Shown: positions 42,832 to 54,423 of the stretch, in pieces
How positions within the stretch are numbered: the stretch's first letter is position 1
Layout of the letters: every line of letters begins with the position of its first letter
DNA from: Loxodes magnus
Lineage: Eukaryota > Ciliophora > Karyorelictea > Loxodida > Loxodidae
NCBI GenBank assembly: GCA_946699065.1
Contig: CAMPDV010001208.1
Coordinates: 60,921 to 124,920 of the forward strand
Length of the DNA: 64,000 bases
Direction of reading: 5' to 3'
Translations under genes and position numbers: made by a program
The notes under the pieces: generated by a model
Told to the model about the DNA's origin: nothing
The model's database searches: none
What the model saw: the letters and a program-made list of their open reading frames with translations, nothing else

Positions 42832-43710
42832 GATAACTCTATCAAAGTCTGGGATTTCCAGACTGGAAGTTGTACTCGGACATTAAGTGGACATTCCTCT
42901 TATGTTTATTCGGTGGCGATCTCCAATGATCAGAAGTTCATTATCTCCGGAAGTTGAGATAACTCTATCAAAGTCTGGGATTTCCAGACTGGAAGTTGTA
43001 CTCGGACATTAAGTGGACATTCCTCTTATGTTTATTCGGTGGCGATCTCCAATGATCAGAAGTTCATTATCTCCGGAAGTTCTGATAACTCTATCAAAGT
43101 TTGTGATTTCCAGACTGGAAGTTGTACTCGGACATTAAGTGGACATTCCTCTTATGTTTATTCGGTTGCGATCTCCAATGATCAGAAGTTCATTATCTCC
43201 GGAAGTTCTGATAACTCTATCAAAGTCTGGGATTTCCAGACTGGAAGTTGTACTCGGACATTAAGTGGACATTCCTCTTTAGTTTTTTCGGTTGCGATCT
43301 CCAATGATCAGAAGTTCATTATCTCCGGAAGTTCTGATAACTCTATCAAAGTCTGGGATTTCCAGACTGGAAGTTGTACTAGGACATTAAGTGGACATTC
43401 CTCTTTAGTTATTTCGGTTGCGATCTCCAATGATCAGAAGTTCATTATCTCCGGAAGTTGAGATAACTCTATCAAAGTTTGTGATTTCCAGACTGGAAGT
43501 TGTACTCGGACATTAAGTGGACATTCCTCTTATGTTTATTCGGTTGCGATCTCCAATGATCAGAAGTTCATTATCTCCGGAAGTAGAGATAACTCTATCA
43601 AAGTCTGTGATTTCCAGACTGGAAGTTGTACTCGGACATTAAGTGGACATTCCTCTTTAGTTATTTCGGTTGCGATCTCCAATTATCAGAAGTTCATTAT
43701 CTCCGGAAGT
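42661..43710 (+). repeat. Block recurring 68 units downstream (51,229-52,279)
   Basis: Tyr6 unit 42,673, TGAs 42,829, 42,955, 43,459 and the Arg15/Cys22 unit 43,585 match 51,241, 51,397, 51,523, 52,028 and 52,154 (8,568 bp, plus one after the C insertion at 51,844). Confidence 0.7.
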
Positions 43711-44754
43711 AGAGATAACTCTATCAAAGTCTGGGATTTCCAGACTGGAAGTTGTACTAGGACATTAAGTGGACATTCCTCTGCAGTTTATTCGGTGGCG
43801 ATCTCCAATGATCAGAAGTTCATTATCTCCGGAAGTTCTGATAACTCTATCAAAGTCTGGGATTTCCAGACTGGAAGTTGTACTAGGACATTAAGTGGAC
43901 ATTCCTCTTATGTTAATTCGGTGGCGATCTCCAATGATCAGAAGTTCATTATCTCCGGAAGTTGAGATAACTCTATCAAAGTTTGTGATTTCCAGACTGG
44001 AAGTTGTACTCGGACATTAAGTGGACATTCCTCTTATGTTTATTCGGTTGCGATCTCCAATGATCAGAAGTTCATTATCTCCGGAAGTTCTGATAACTCT
44101 ATCAAAGTCTGGGATTTCCAGACTGGAAGTTGTACTCGGACATTAAGTGGACATTTCTCTGAAGTTTATTGTGTGGCGATCTCCAATGATCAGAAGTTCA
44201 TTATCTCCGGAAGTTGAGATAACTCTATCAAAGTCTGGGATTTCCAGACTGGAAGTTGTACTAGGACATTAAGTGGACATTCCTCTGCAGTTTATTCGGT
44301 GGCGATCTCCAATGCTCAGAAGTTCATTATCTCCGGAAGTTCTGATAACTCTATCAAAGTCTGGGATTTCCAGACTGGAAGTTGTACTCGGACATTAAGT
44401 GGACATTCCTTTTATGTTTATTCGGTGGCGATCTCCAATGATCAGAAGTTCATTATCTCCGGAAGTTGAGATAACTCTATCAAAGTCTGGGATTTCCAGA
44501 CTGGAAGTTGTACTAGGACATTAAGTGGACATTCCTCAAGAGTTTATTCGGTTGCGATCTCCAATGATCAGAAGTTCATTATCTCCGGAAGTAGAGATAA
44601 CTCTATCAAAGTCTGGGATTTCCAGACTGGAAGTTGTACTAGGACATTAAGTGGACATTCCTCTTTAGTTTATTCGGTTGCGATCTCCAATGATCAGAAG
44701 TTCATTATCTCCGGAAGTTTAGATAACTCTATCAAAGTCTGGGATTTCCAGACT

Positions 44755-44757
44755 TGA
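44755..44757 (+). other. In-frame TGA at Gly27 (not the usual position)
   Basis: CAG ACT TGA AGT instead of CAG ACT GGA AGT. The same variant recurs at 50,550 and 52,316 in an otherwise matching context (followed by an Ala-Val-Tyr unit), so the three are likely one mutation spread by duplication. Confidence 0.85.
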
Positions 44758-44973
44758 AGTTGTACTAGGACATTAAGTGGACATTCCTCTGCAGTTTATT
44801 CGGTGGCGATCTCCAATGATCAGAAGTTCATTATCTCCGGAAGTTCTGATAACTCTATCAAAGTTTGTGATTTCCAGACTGGAAGTTGTACTCGGACATT
44901 AAGTGGACATTCCTCTTATGTTTATTCGGTTGCGATCTCCAATGATCAGAAGTTCATTATCTCCGGAAGTTGA

Positions 44974-45603
44974 GATAACTCTATCAAAGTCTGGGATTTC
45001 CAGACTGGAAGTTGTACTCGGACATTAAGTGGACATTCCTCTTATGTTTATTCGGTTGCGATCTCCAATGATCAGAAGTTCATTATCTCCGGAAGTTCTG
45101 ATAACTCTATCAAAGTCTGGGATTTCCAGACTGGAAGTTGTACTCGGACATTAAGTGGACATTCCTCTTTAGTTAATTCGGTTGCGATCTCCAATGATCA
45201 GAAGTTCATTATCTCCGGAAGTTCTTATAACTCTATCAAAGTCTGGGATTTCCAGACTGGAAGTTGTACTAGGACATTAAGTGGACATTCCTCTTTAGTT
45301 AATTCGGTTGCGATCTCCAATGATCAGAAGTTCATTATCTCCGGAAGTTCTGATAACTCTATCAAAGTCTGGGATTTCCAGACTGGAAGTTGTACTCGGA
45401 CATTAAGTGGACATTCCTCTTTAGTTAATTCGGTGGCGATCTCCAATGCTCAGAAGTTCATTATCTCCGGAAGTTCTGATAACTCTATCAAAGTCTGGGA
45501 TTTCCAGACTGGAAGTTGTACTAGGACATTAAGTGGACATTCCTCTGGAGTTTATTCGGTTGCGATCTCCAATGATCAGAAGTTCATTATCTCCGGAAGT
45601 TGA
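44974..45603 (+). CDS. Five-blade WD40 open piece, copy of 42,202-42,831
   Basis: Five units between TGA 44,971 and TGA 45,601, at an offset of 2,772 bp (22 units) from 42,202-42,831. It shares the TCTTATAAC variant (45,223-45,231) but later units differ: Leu15 in the upstream copy is Ser15 here, and an Ala6 unit appears at 45,439. No start codon. Confidence 0.3.
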   Translation, partial: DNSIKVWDFQTGSCTRTLSGHSSYVYSVAISNDQKFIISGSSDNSIKVWDFQTGSCTRTLSGHSSLVNSVAISNDQKFIISGSSYNSIKVWDFQTGSCTRTLSGHSSLVNSVAISNDQKFIISGSSDNSIKVWDFQTGSCTRTLSGHSSLVNSVAISNAQKFIISGSSDNSIKVWDFQTGSCTRTLSGHSSGVYSVAISNDQKFIISGS

Positions 45604-46485
45604 GATAACTCTATCAAAGTCTGGGATTTCCAGACTGGAAGTTGTACTAGGACATTAAGTGGACATTCCTCTTTAGTTTATTCGGTTGCGATCTCCAATG
45701 ATCAGAAGTTCATTATCTCCGGAAGTTGAGATAACTCTATCAAAGTCTGGGATTTCCAGACTGGAAGTTGTACTCGGACATTAAGTGGACATTCCTCTGC
45801 AGTTAATTCGGTGGCGATCTCCAATGATCAGAAGTTCATTATCTCCGGAAGTTCTGATAACTCTATCAAAGTCTGGGATTTCCAGACTGGAAGTTGTACT
45901 CGGACATTAAGTGGACATTCCTCTTTAGTTATTTCGGTTGCGATCTCCAATTATCAGAAGTTCATTATCTCCGGAAGTAGAGATAACTCTATCAAAGTCT
46001 GGGATTTCCAGACTGGAAGTTGTACTAGGACATTAAGTGGACATTCCTCTGCAGTTTATTCGGTGGCGATCTCCAATGCTCAGAAGTTCATTATCTCCGG
46101 AAGTTCTGATAACTCTATCAAAGTCTGGGATTTCCAGACTGGAAGTTGTACTAGGACATTAAGTGGACATTCCTCTTATGTTAATTCGGTGGCGATCTCC
46201 AATGATCAGAAGTTCATTATCTCCGGAAGTTGAGATAACTCTATCAAAGTTTGTGATTTCCAGACTGGAAGTTGTACTCGGACATTAAGTGGACATTCCT
46301 CTTATGTTTATTCGGTTGCGATCTCCAATGATCAGAAGTTCATTATCTCCGGAAGTTCTGATAACTCTATCAAAGTCTGGGATTTCCAGACTGGAAGTTG
46401 TACTCGGACATTAAGTGGACATTTCTCTGAAGTTTATTGTGTGGCGATCTCCAATGATCAGAAGTTCATTATCTCCGGAAGTTGA

Positions 46486-47115
46486 GATAACTCTATCAAA
46501 GTCTGGGATTTCCAGACTGGAAGTTGTACTCGGACATTAAGTGGACATTCCTCTGCAGTTTTTTCGGTTGCGATCTCCAATGATCAGAAGTTCATTATCT
46601 CCGGAAGTTTAGATAACTCTATCAAAGTTTGTGATTTCCAGACTGGAAGTTGTACTCGGACATTAAGTGTACATTCCTCTTATGTTTATTCGGTGGCGAT
46701 CTCCAATGATCAGAAGTTCATTATCTCCGGAAGTAGAGATAACTCTATCAAAGTTTGTGATTTCCAGACTGGAAGTTGTACTAGGACATTAAGTGGACAT
46801 TCCTCTTTAGTTAATTCGGTGGCGATCTCCAATGATCAGAAGTTCATTATCTCCGGAAGTAGAGATAACTCTATCAAAGTCTGGGATTTCCAGACTGGAA
46901 GTTGTACTAGGACATTAAGTGGACATTCCTCTGCAGTTTTTTCGGTTGCGATCTCCAATGATCAGAAGTTCATTATCTCCGGAAGTAGAGATAACTCTAT
47001 CAAAGTCTGGGATTTCCAGACTGGAAGTTGTACTCGGACATTAAGTGGACATTCCTCTTTAGTTAATTCGGTGGCGATCTCCAATGATCAGAAGTTCATT
47101 ATCTCCGGAAGTTGA
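46486..47115 (+). CDS. Five-blade WD40 open piece with Gly-His lost in one unit
   Basis: Five units between TGA 46,483 and TGA 47,113. One unit has GTA for Gly35 (AGTGTACAT near 46,668), changing Gly-His to Val-His. This is the first copy of a variant that recurs only downstream (near 56,000, 56,250, 57,006, 58,519, 63,433 and 63,814). No start codon. Confidence 0.3.
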   Translation, partial: DNSIKVWDFQTGSCTRTLSGHSSAVFSVAISNDQKFIISGSLDNSIKVCDFQTGSCTRTLSVHSSYVYSVAISNDQKFIISGSRDNSIKVCDFQTGSCTRTLSGHSSLVNSVAISNDQKFIISGSRDNSIKVWDFQTGSCTRTLSGHSSAVFSVAISNDQKFIISGSRDNSIKVWDFQTGSCTRTLSGHSSLVNSVAISNDQKFIISGS

Positions 47116-48000
47116 GATAACTCTATCAAAGTCTGGGATTTCCAGACTGGAAGTTGTACTAGGACATTAAGTGGACATTCCTCTGCAGTTAATTCGGTGG
47201 CGATCTCCAATGATCAGAAGTTCATTATCTCCGGAAGTTTAGATAACTCTATCAAAGTCTGGGATTTCCAGACTGGAAGTTGTACTCGGACATTAAGTGG
47301 ACATTCCTCTTATGTTTATTCGGTTGCGATCTCCAATGATCAGAAGTTCATTATCTCCGGAAGTTGAGATAACTCTATCAAAGTCTGGGATTTCCAGACT
47401 GGAAGTTGTACTAGGACATTAAGTGGACATTCCTCTTATGTTTATTCGGTTGCGATCTCCAATGATCAGAAGTTCATTATCTCCGGAAGTTGAGATAACT
47501 CTATCAAAGTCTGGGATTTCCAGACTGGAAGTTGTACTAGGACATTAAGTGGACATTCCTCTTATGTTTATTCGGTTGCGATCTCCAATGATCAGAAGTT
47601 CATTATCTCCGGAAGTTGAGATAACTCTATCAAAGTCTGGGATTTCCAGACTGGAAGTTGTACTAGGACATTAAGTGGACATTCCTCTTATGTTTATTCG
47701 GTGGCGATCTCCAATTATCAGAAGTTCATTATCTCCGGAAGTTCTGATAACTCTATCAAAGTCTGGGATTTCCAGACTGGAAGTTGTACTAGGACATTAA
47801 GTGGACATTCCTCTTTAGTTATTTCGGTTGCGATCTCCAATGATCAGAAGTTCATTATCTCCGGAAGTTGAGATAACTCTATCAAAGTTTGTGATTTCCA
47901 GACTGGAAGTTGTACTCGGACATTAAGTGGACATTCCTCTTTAGTTTATTCGGTTGCGATCTCCAATGATCAGAAGTTCATTATCTCCGGAAGTTGAGAT
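47113..48000 (+). repeat. Block recurring 28 units downstream (50,641-51,528)
   Basis: TGA at 47,113, TTA at 47,239, three successive TGAs (47,365, 47,491, 47,617) and a Tyr6 unit (47,713) recur at 50,641, 50,767, 50,893, 51,019, 51,145 and 51,241, all offset 3,528 bp. Confidence 0.75.
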
Positions 48001-48372
48001 AACTCTATCAAAGTCTGGTATTTCCAGACTGGAAGTTGTACTAGGACATTAAGTGGACATTCCTCTTTAGTTTATTCGGTTGCGATCTCCAATGATCAGA
48101 AGTTCATTATCTCCGGAAGTTCTGATAACTCTATCAAAGTCTGGGATTTCCAGACTGGAAGTTGTACTAGGACATTAAGTGGACATTCCTCTTTAGTTAA
48201 TTCGGTTGCGATCTCCAATGATCAGAAGTTCATTATCTCCGGAAGTTGAGATAACTCTATCAAAGTCTGGGATTTCCAGACTGGAAGTTGTACTCGGACA
48301 TTAAGTGGACATTCCTCTTATGTTTATTCGGTGGCGATCTCCAATGATCAGAAGTTCATTATCTCCGGAAGT

Positions 48373-49380
48373 TCTGATAACTCTATCAAAGTTTGTGATT
48401 TCCAGACTGGAAGTTGTACTCGGACATTAAGTGGACATTCCTCTTATGTTTATTCGGTTGCGATCTCCAATGATCAGAAGTTCATTATCTCCGGAAGTTC
48501 TGATAACTCTATCAAAGTCTGGGATTTCCAGACTGGAAGTTGTACTAGGACATTAAGTGGACATTCCTCTGGAGTTTATTCGGTTGCGATCTCCAATGAT
48601 CAGAAGTTCATTATCTCCGGAAGTTGAGATAACTCTATCAAAGTCTGGGATTTCCAGACTGGAAGTTGTACTAGGACATTAAGTGGACATTCCTCTTTAG
48701 TTTATTCGGTTGCGATCTCCAATGATCAGAAGTTCATTATCTCCGGAAGTTTAGATAACTCTATCAAAGTCTGGGATTTCCAGACTGGAAGTTGTACTAG
48801 GACATTAAGTGGACATTCCTCTTATGTTTATTCGGTGGCGATCTCCAATGATCAGAAGTTCATTATCTCCGGAAGTTCTGATAACTCTATCAAAGTCTGG
48901 GATTTCCAGACTGGAAGTTGTACTCGGACATTAAGTGGACATTCCTCTTATGTTTATTCGGTTGCGATCTCCAATGATCAGAAGTTCATTATCTCCGGAA
49001 GTTCTGATAACTCTATCAAAGTCTGGGATTTCCAGACTGGAAGTTGTACTAGGACATTAAGTGGACATTCCTCTGGAGTTTATTCGGTTGCGATCTCCAA
49101 TGATCAGAAGTTCATTATCTCCGGAAGTTGAGATAACTCTATCAAAGTCTGGGATTTCCAGACTGGAAGTTGTACTAGGACATTAAGTGGACATTCCTCT
49201 TTAGTTTATTCGGTTGCGATCTCCAATGATCAGAAGTTCATTATCTCCGGAAGTTTAGATAACTCTATCAAAGTCTGGGATTTCCAGACTGGAAGTTGTA
49301 CTAGGACATTAAGTGGACATTCCTCTTATGTTTATTCGGTGGCGATCTCCAATGATCAGAAGTTCATTATCTCCGGAAGT
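48373..49380 (+). repeat. Four-unit tandem duplication (2 x 504 bp)
   Basis: The order Tyr-Val-Tyr, Gly-Val-Tyr, TGA, Leu-Val-Tyr, Leu15, Tyr-Val-Tyr is repeated at 504 bp (TGA 48,625 and 49,129; TTA near 48,751 and 49,255). It ends just before the first indel of the window. Confidence 0.7.
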
Positions 49381-50549
49381 TCTGATAACTCTATCAAAGG
49401 TCTGGGATTTCCAGACTGGAAGTTGTACTCGGACATTAAGTGGACATTCCTCTTATGTTTATTCGGTTGCGATCTCCAATGATCAGAAGTTCATTATCTC
49501 CGGAAGTTCTGATAACTCTATCAAAGTCTGGGATTTCCAGACTGGAAGTTGTACTAGGACATTAAGTGGACATTCCTCTTTAGTTAATTCGGTTGCGATC
49601 TCCAATGATCAGAAGTTCATTATCTCCGGAAGTTGAGATAACTCTATCAAAGTTTGTGATTTCCAGACTGGAAGTTGTACTAGGACATTAAGTGGACATT
49701 CCTCTTATGTTTATTCGGTGGCGATCTCCAATGATCAGAAGTTCATTATCTCCGGAAGTTCTGATAACTCTATCAAAGTCTGGGATTTCCAGACTGGAAG
49801 TTGTACTCGGACATTAAGTGGACATTCCTCTTATGTTTATTCGGTTGCGATCTCCAATGATCAGAAGTTCATTATCTCCGGAAGTTCTGATAACTCTATC
49901 AAAGTCTGGGATTTCCAGACTGGAAGTTGTACTAGGACATTAAGTGGACATTCCTCTTTAGTTAATTCGGTTGCGATCTCCAATGATCAGAAGTTCATTA
50001 TCTCCGGAAGTTCTGATAACTCTATCAAAGTCTGGGATTTCCAGACTGGAAGTTGTACTCGGACATTAAGTGGACATTCCTCTTTAGTTTTTTCGGTTGC
50101 GATCTCCAATGATCAGAAGTTCATTATCTCCGGAAGTTCTGATAACTCTATCAAAGTCTGGGATTTCCAGACTGGAAGTTGTACTAGGACATTAAGTGGA
50201 CATTCCTCTTTAGTTATTTCGGTTGCGATCTCCAATGATCAGAAGTTCATTATCTCCGGAAGTTGAGATAACTCTATCAAGTTTGTGATTTCCAGACTGG
50301 AAGTTGTACTCGGACATTAAGTGGACATTCCTCTTATGTTTATTCGGTTGCGATCTCCAATGATCAGAAGTTCATTATCTCCGGAAGTAGAGATAACTCT
50401 ATCAAAGTCTGTGATTTCCAGACTGGAAGTTGTACTCGGACATTAAGTGGACATCCTCTTTAGTTTATTCGGTTGCGATCTCCAATGATCAGAAGTTCAT
50501 TATCTCCGGAAGTTTAGATAACTCTATCAAAGTCTGGGATTTCCAGACT

Positions 50550-50552
50550 TGA
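50550..50552 (+). other. In-unit TGA at Gly27, second copy
   Basis: Same GGA-to-TGA change as at 44,755, 46 units downstream (5,795 bp, one base short because of the flanking indels). Confidence 0.8.
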
Positions 50553-52315
50553 AGTTGTACTAGGACATTAAGTGGACATTCCTCTGCAGTTTATTCGGTG
50601 GCGATCTCCAATGATCAGAAGTTCATTATCCTCCGGAAGTTGAGATAACTCTATCAAAGTCTGGGATTTCCAGACTGGAAGTTGTACTCGGACATTAAGT
50701 GGACATTCCTCTGCAGTTAATTCGGTGGCGATCTCCAATGATCAGAAGTTCATTATCTCCGGAAGTTTAGATAACTCTATCAAAGTCTGGGATTTCCAGA
50801 CTGGAAGTTGTACTAGGACATTAAGTGGACATTCCTCTTATGTTTATTCGGTTGCGATCTCCAATGATCAGAAGTTCATTATCTCCGGAAGTTGAGATAA
50901 CTCTATCAAAGTCTGGGATTTCCAGACTGGAAGTTGTACTAGGACATTAAGTGGACATTCCTCTTATGTTTATTCGGTTGCGATCTCCAATGATCAGAAG
51001 TTCATTATCTCCGGAAGTTGAGATAACTCTATCAAAGTCTGGGATTTCCAGACTGGAAGTTGTACTAGGACATTAAGTGGACATTCCTCTTATGTTTATT
51101 CGGTTGCGATCTCCAATGATCAGAAGTTCATTATCTCCGGAAGTTGAGATAACTCTATCAAAGTCTGGGATTTCCAGACTGGAAGTTGTACTAGGACATT
51201 AAGTGGACATTCCTCTTATGTTTATTCGGTGGCGATCTCCAATTATCAGAAGTTCATTATCTCCGGAAGTTCTGATAACTCTATCAAAGTCTGGGATTTC
51301 CAGACTGGAAGTTGTACTAGGACATTAAGTGGACATTCCTCTTTAGTTATTTCGGTTGCGATCTCCAATGATCAGAAGTTCATTATCTCCGGAAGTTGAG
51401 ATAACTCTATCAAAGTCTGGGATTTCCAGACTGGAAGTTGTACTCGGACATTAAGTGGACATTCCTCTTATGTTTATTCGGTGGCGATCTCCAATGATCA
51501 GAAGTTCATTATCTCCGGAAGTTGAGATAACTCTATCAAAGTCTGGGATTTCCAGACTGGAAGTTGTACTCGGACATTAAGTGGACATTCCTCTTATGTT
51601 TATTCGGTGGCGATCTCCAATGATCAGAAGTTCATTATCTCCGGAAGTTCTGATAACTCTATCAAAGTTTGTGATTTCCAGACTGGAAGTTGTACTCGGA
51701 CATTAAGTGGACATTCCTCTTATGTTTATTCGGTTGCGATCTCCAATGATCAGAAGTTCATTATCTCCGGAAGTTCTGATAACTCTATCAAAGTCTGGGA
51801 TTTCCAGACTGGAAGTTGTACTCGGACATTAAGTGGACATTCCCTCTTTAGTTTTTTCGGTTGCGATCTCCAATGATCAGAAGTTCATTATCTCCGGAAG
51901 TTCTGATAACTCTATCAAAGTCTGGGATTTCCAGACTGGAAGTTGTACTAGGACATTAAGTGGACATTCCTCTTTAGTTATTTCGGTTGCGATCTCCAAT
52001 GATCAGAAGTTCATTATCTCCGGAAGTTGAGATAACTCTATCAAAGTTTGTGATTTCCAGACTGGAAGTTGTACTCGGACATTAAGTGGACATTCCTCTT
52101 ATGTTTATTCGGTTGCGATCTCCAATGATCAGAAGTTCATTATCTCCGGAAGTAGAGATAACTCTATCAAAGTCTGTGATTTCCAGACTGGAAGTTGTAC
52201 TCGGACATTAAGTGGACATTCCTCTTTAGTTTATTCGGTTGCGATCTCCAATGATCAGAAGTTCATTATCTCCGGAAGTTCTGATAACTCTATCAAAGTC
52301 TGGGATTTCCAGACT

Positions 52316-52318
52316 TGA
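52316..52318 (+). other. In-unit TGA at Gly27, third copy
   Basis: Copy of 50,550 made by the 14-unit tandem duplication. Codon 15 of this unit is TCT here but TTA in the partner copies. Confidence 0.8.
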
Positions 52319-54423
52319 AGTTGTACTAGGACATTAAGTGGACATTCCTCTGCAGTTTATTCGGTGGCGATCTCCAATGATCAGAAGTTCATTATCTCCG
52401 GAAGTTGAGATAACTCTATCAAAGTCTGGGATTTCCAGACTGGAAGTTGTACTCGGACATTAAGTGGACATTCCTCTGCAGTTAATTCGGTGGCGATCTC
52501 CAATGATCAGAAGTTCATTATCTCCGGAAGTTGAGATAACTCTATCAAAGTCTGGGATTTCCAGACTGGAAGTTGTACTAGGACATTAAGTGGACATTCC
52601 TCTTATGTTTATTCGGTTGCGATCTCCAATGATCAGAAGTTCATTATCTCCGGAAGTTGAGATAACTCTATCAAAGTCTGGGATTTCCAGACTGGAAGTT
52701 GTACTAGGACATTAAGTGGACATTCCTCTTATGTTTATTCGGTTGCGATCTCCAATGATCAGAAGTTCATTATCTCCGGAAGTTGAGATAACTCTATCAA
52801 AGTCTGGGATTTCCAGACTGGAAGTTGTACTAGGACATTAAGTGGACATTCCTCTTATGTTTATTCGGTTTGCGATCTCCAATGATCAGAAGTTCATTAT
52901 CTCCGGAAGTTGAGATAACTCTATCAAAGTCTGGGATTTCCAGACTGGAAGTTGTACTAGGACATTAAGTGGACATTCCTCTTATGTTTATTCGGTGGCG
53001 ATCTCCAATTATCAGAAGTTCATTATCTCCGGAAGTTCTGATAACTCTATCAAAGTCTGGGATTTCCAGACTGGAAGTTGTACTAGGACATTAAGTGGAC
53101 ATTCCTCTTTAGTTATTTCGGTTGCGATCTCCAATGATCAGAAGTTCATTATCTCCGGAAGTTGAGATAACTCTATCAAAGTCTGGGATTTCCAGACTGG
53201 AAGTTGTACTCGGACATTAAGTGGACATTCCTCTTATGTTTATTCGGTGGCGATCTCCAATGATCAGAAGTTCATTATCTCCGGAAGTTGAGATAACTCT
53301 ATCAAAGTCTGGGATTTCCAGACTGGAAGTTGTACTCGGACATTAAGTGGACATTCCTCTTATGTTTATTCGGTGGCGATCTCCAATGATCAGAAGTTCA
53401 TTATCTCCGGAAGTTCTGATAACTCTATCAAAGTTTGTGATTTCCAGACTGGAAGTTGTACTCGGACATTAAGTGGACATTCCTCTTATGTTTATTCGGT
53501 TGCGATCTCCAATGATCAGAAGTTCATTATCTCCGGAAGTTCTGATAACTCTATCAAAGTCTGGGATTTCCAGACTGGAAGTTGTACTAGGACATTAAGT
53601 GGACATTCCTCTTATGTTAATTCGGTGGCGATCTCCAATGATCAGAAGTTCATTATCTCCGGAAGTTGAGATAACTCTATCAAAAGTTTGTGATTTCCAG
53701 ACTGGAAGTTGTACTCGGACATTAAGTGGACATTCCTCTTATGTTTATTCGGTTGCGATCTCCAATGATCAGAAGTTCATTATCTCCGGAAGTTCTGATA
53801 ACTCTATCAAAGTCTGGGATTTCCAGACTGGAAGTTGTACTCGGACATTAAGTGGACATTCCTCTTATGTTTATTCGGTGGCGATCTCCAATGATCAGAA
53901 GTTCATTATCTCCGGAAGTTGAGATAACTCTATCAAAGTCTGGATTTCCAGACTGGAAGTTGTACTAGGACATTAAGTGGACATTCCTCTTTAGTTTATT
54001 CGGTTGCGATCTCCAATGATCAGAAGTTCATTATCTCCGGAAGTTTAGATAACTCAATCAAAGTCTGGGATTTCCAGACTGGAAGTTGTACTAGGACATT
54101 AAGTGGACATTCCTCTTTAGTTAATTCGGTGGCGATCTCCAATGATCAGAAGTTCATTATCTCCGGAAGTTGAGATAACTCTATCAAAGTCTGGGATTTC
54201 CAGACTGGAAGTTGTACTCGGACATTAAGTGGACATTCCTCAAGAGTTAATTCGGTTGCGATCTCCAATGATCAGAAGTTCATTATCTCCGGAAGTTTAG
54301 ATAACTCAATCAAAGTCTGGGATTTCCAGACTGGAAGTTGTACTAGGACATTAAGTGGACATTCCTCTGGAGTTTATTCGGTTGCGATCTCCAATGATCA
54401 GAAGTTCATTATCTCCGGAAGTT

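Larger units (their letters stand above)
41191..46233 (+). repeat. Twenty-two-unit duplication (offset 2,772 bp)
   Basis: TGAs at 41,191, 41,443, 41,695, 42,199, 42,829, 42,955 and 43,459 recur at 43,963, 44,215, 44,467, 44,971, 45,601, 45,727 and 46,231. The TCTTATAAC variant (42,454 and 45,226) is shared. Individual units differ, so the duplication is older than the 8-, 4- and 14-unit ones or has been reshuffled. An overlapping 18-unit duplication links 43,963-44,215 to 46,231-46,483, with ACATTTCTC at 44,151 and 46,419. Confidence 0.7.
28846..49398 (+). pseudogene. In-register WD40 array with TGA in about 40% of units
   Basis: About 163 units keep exact 126-bp register with no indel, yet by hand count 62 carry TGA at codon 15, beyond the one at 28,843 that bounds the region: for example 29,599, 30,103, 31,489, 32,245, 33,127, 35,017, 36,403, 37,663, 39,553, 41,191, 43,459, 45,601, 47,113 and 49,129. 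Gaps between TGAs are always multiples of 126, usually one to five units. One TGA lies elsewhere (44,755, Gly27). Open pieces are mostly 98 to 266 codons. Short runs of consecutive TGA units occur (36,907-37,159; 40,435-40,687; 47,365-47,617). Under the standard code this could not encode a large protein. The complete lack of frameshifts over 20 kb is odd for a relaxed pseudogene and fits either recent amplification or UGA as a sense codon. Confidence 0.5.
50264..53793 (+). repeat. Fourteen-unit tandem duplication (2 x about 1,765 bp)
   Basis: Seven TGAs (50,264, 50,641, 50,893, 51,019, 51,145, 51,397, 51,523) recur at 52,028, 52,406, 52,658, 52,784, 52,911, 53,163 and 53,289. The rare TGA at Gly27 (50,550 and 52,316) and the Tyr6 unit (51,241 and 53,007) are shared. 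Offsets run from 1,764 to 1,766 because of indels. Codon 15 is TTA at 50,767 but TGA at its partner 52,532. Confidence 0.85.

Noticed and set aside
49313..49636. A protein beginning Met-Asp-Ile-Pro-Leu before WD40 repeats, also at 53,599, 55,742 and 55,869
   Set aside because: The first part is an out-of-frame reading of a normal unit that falls into the WD40 frame at a one-base indel; it is a frameshift artefact.
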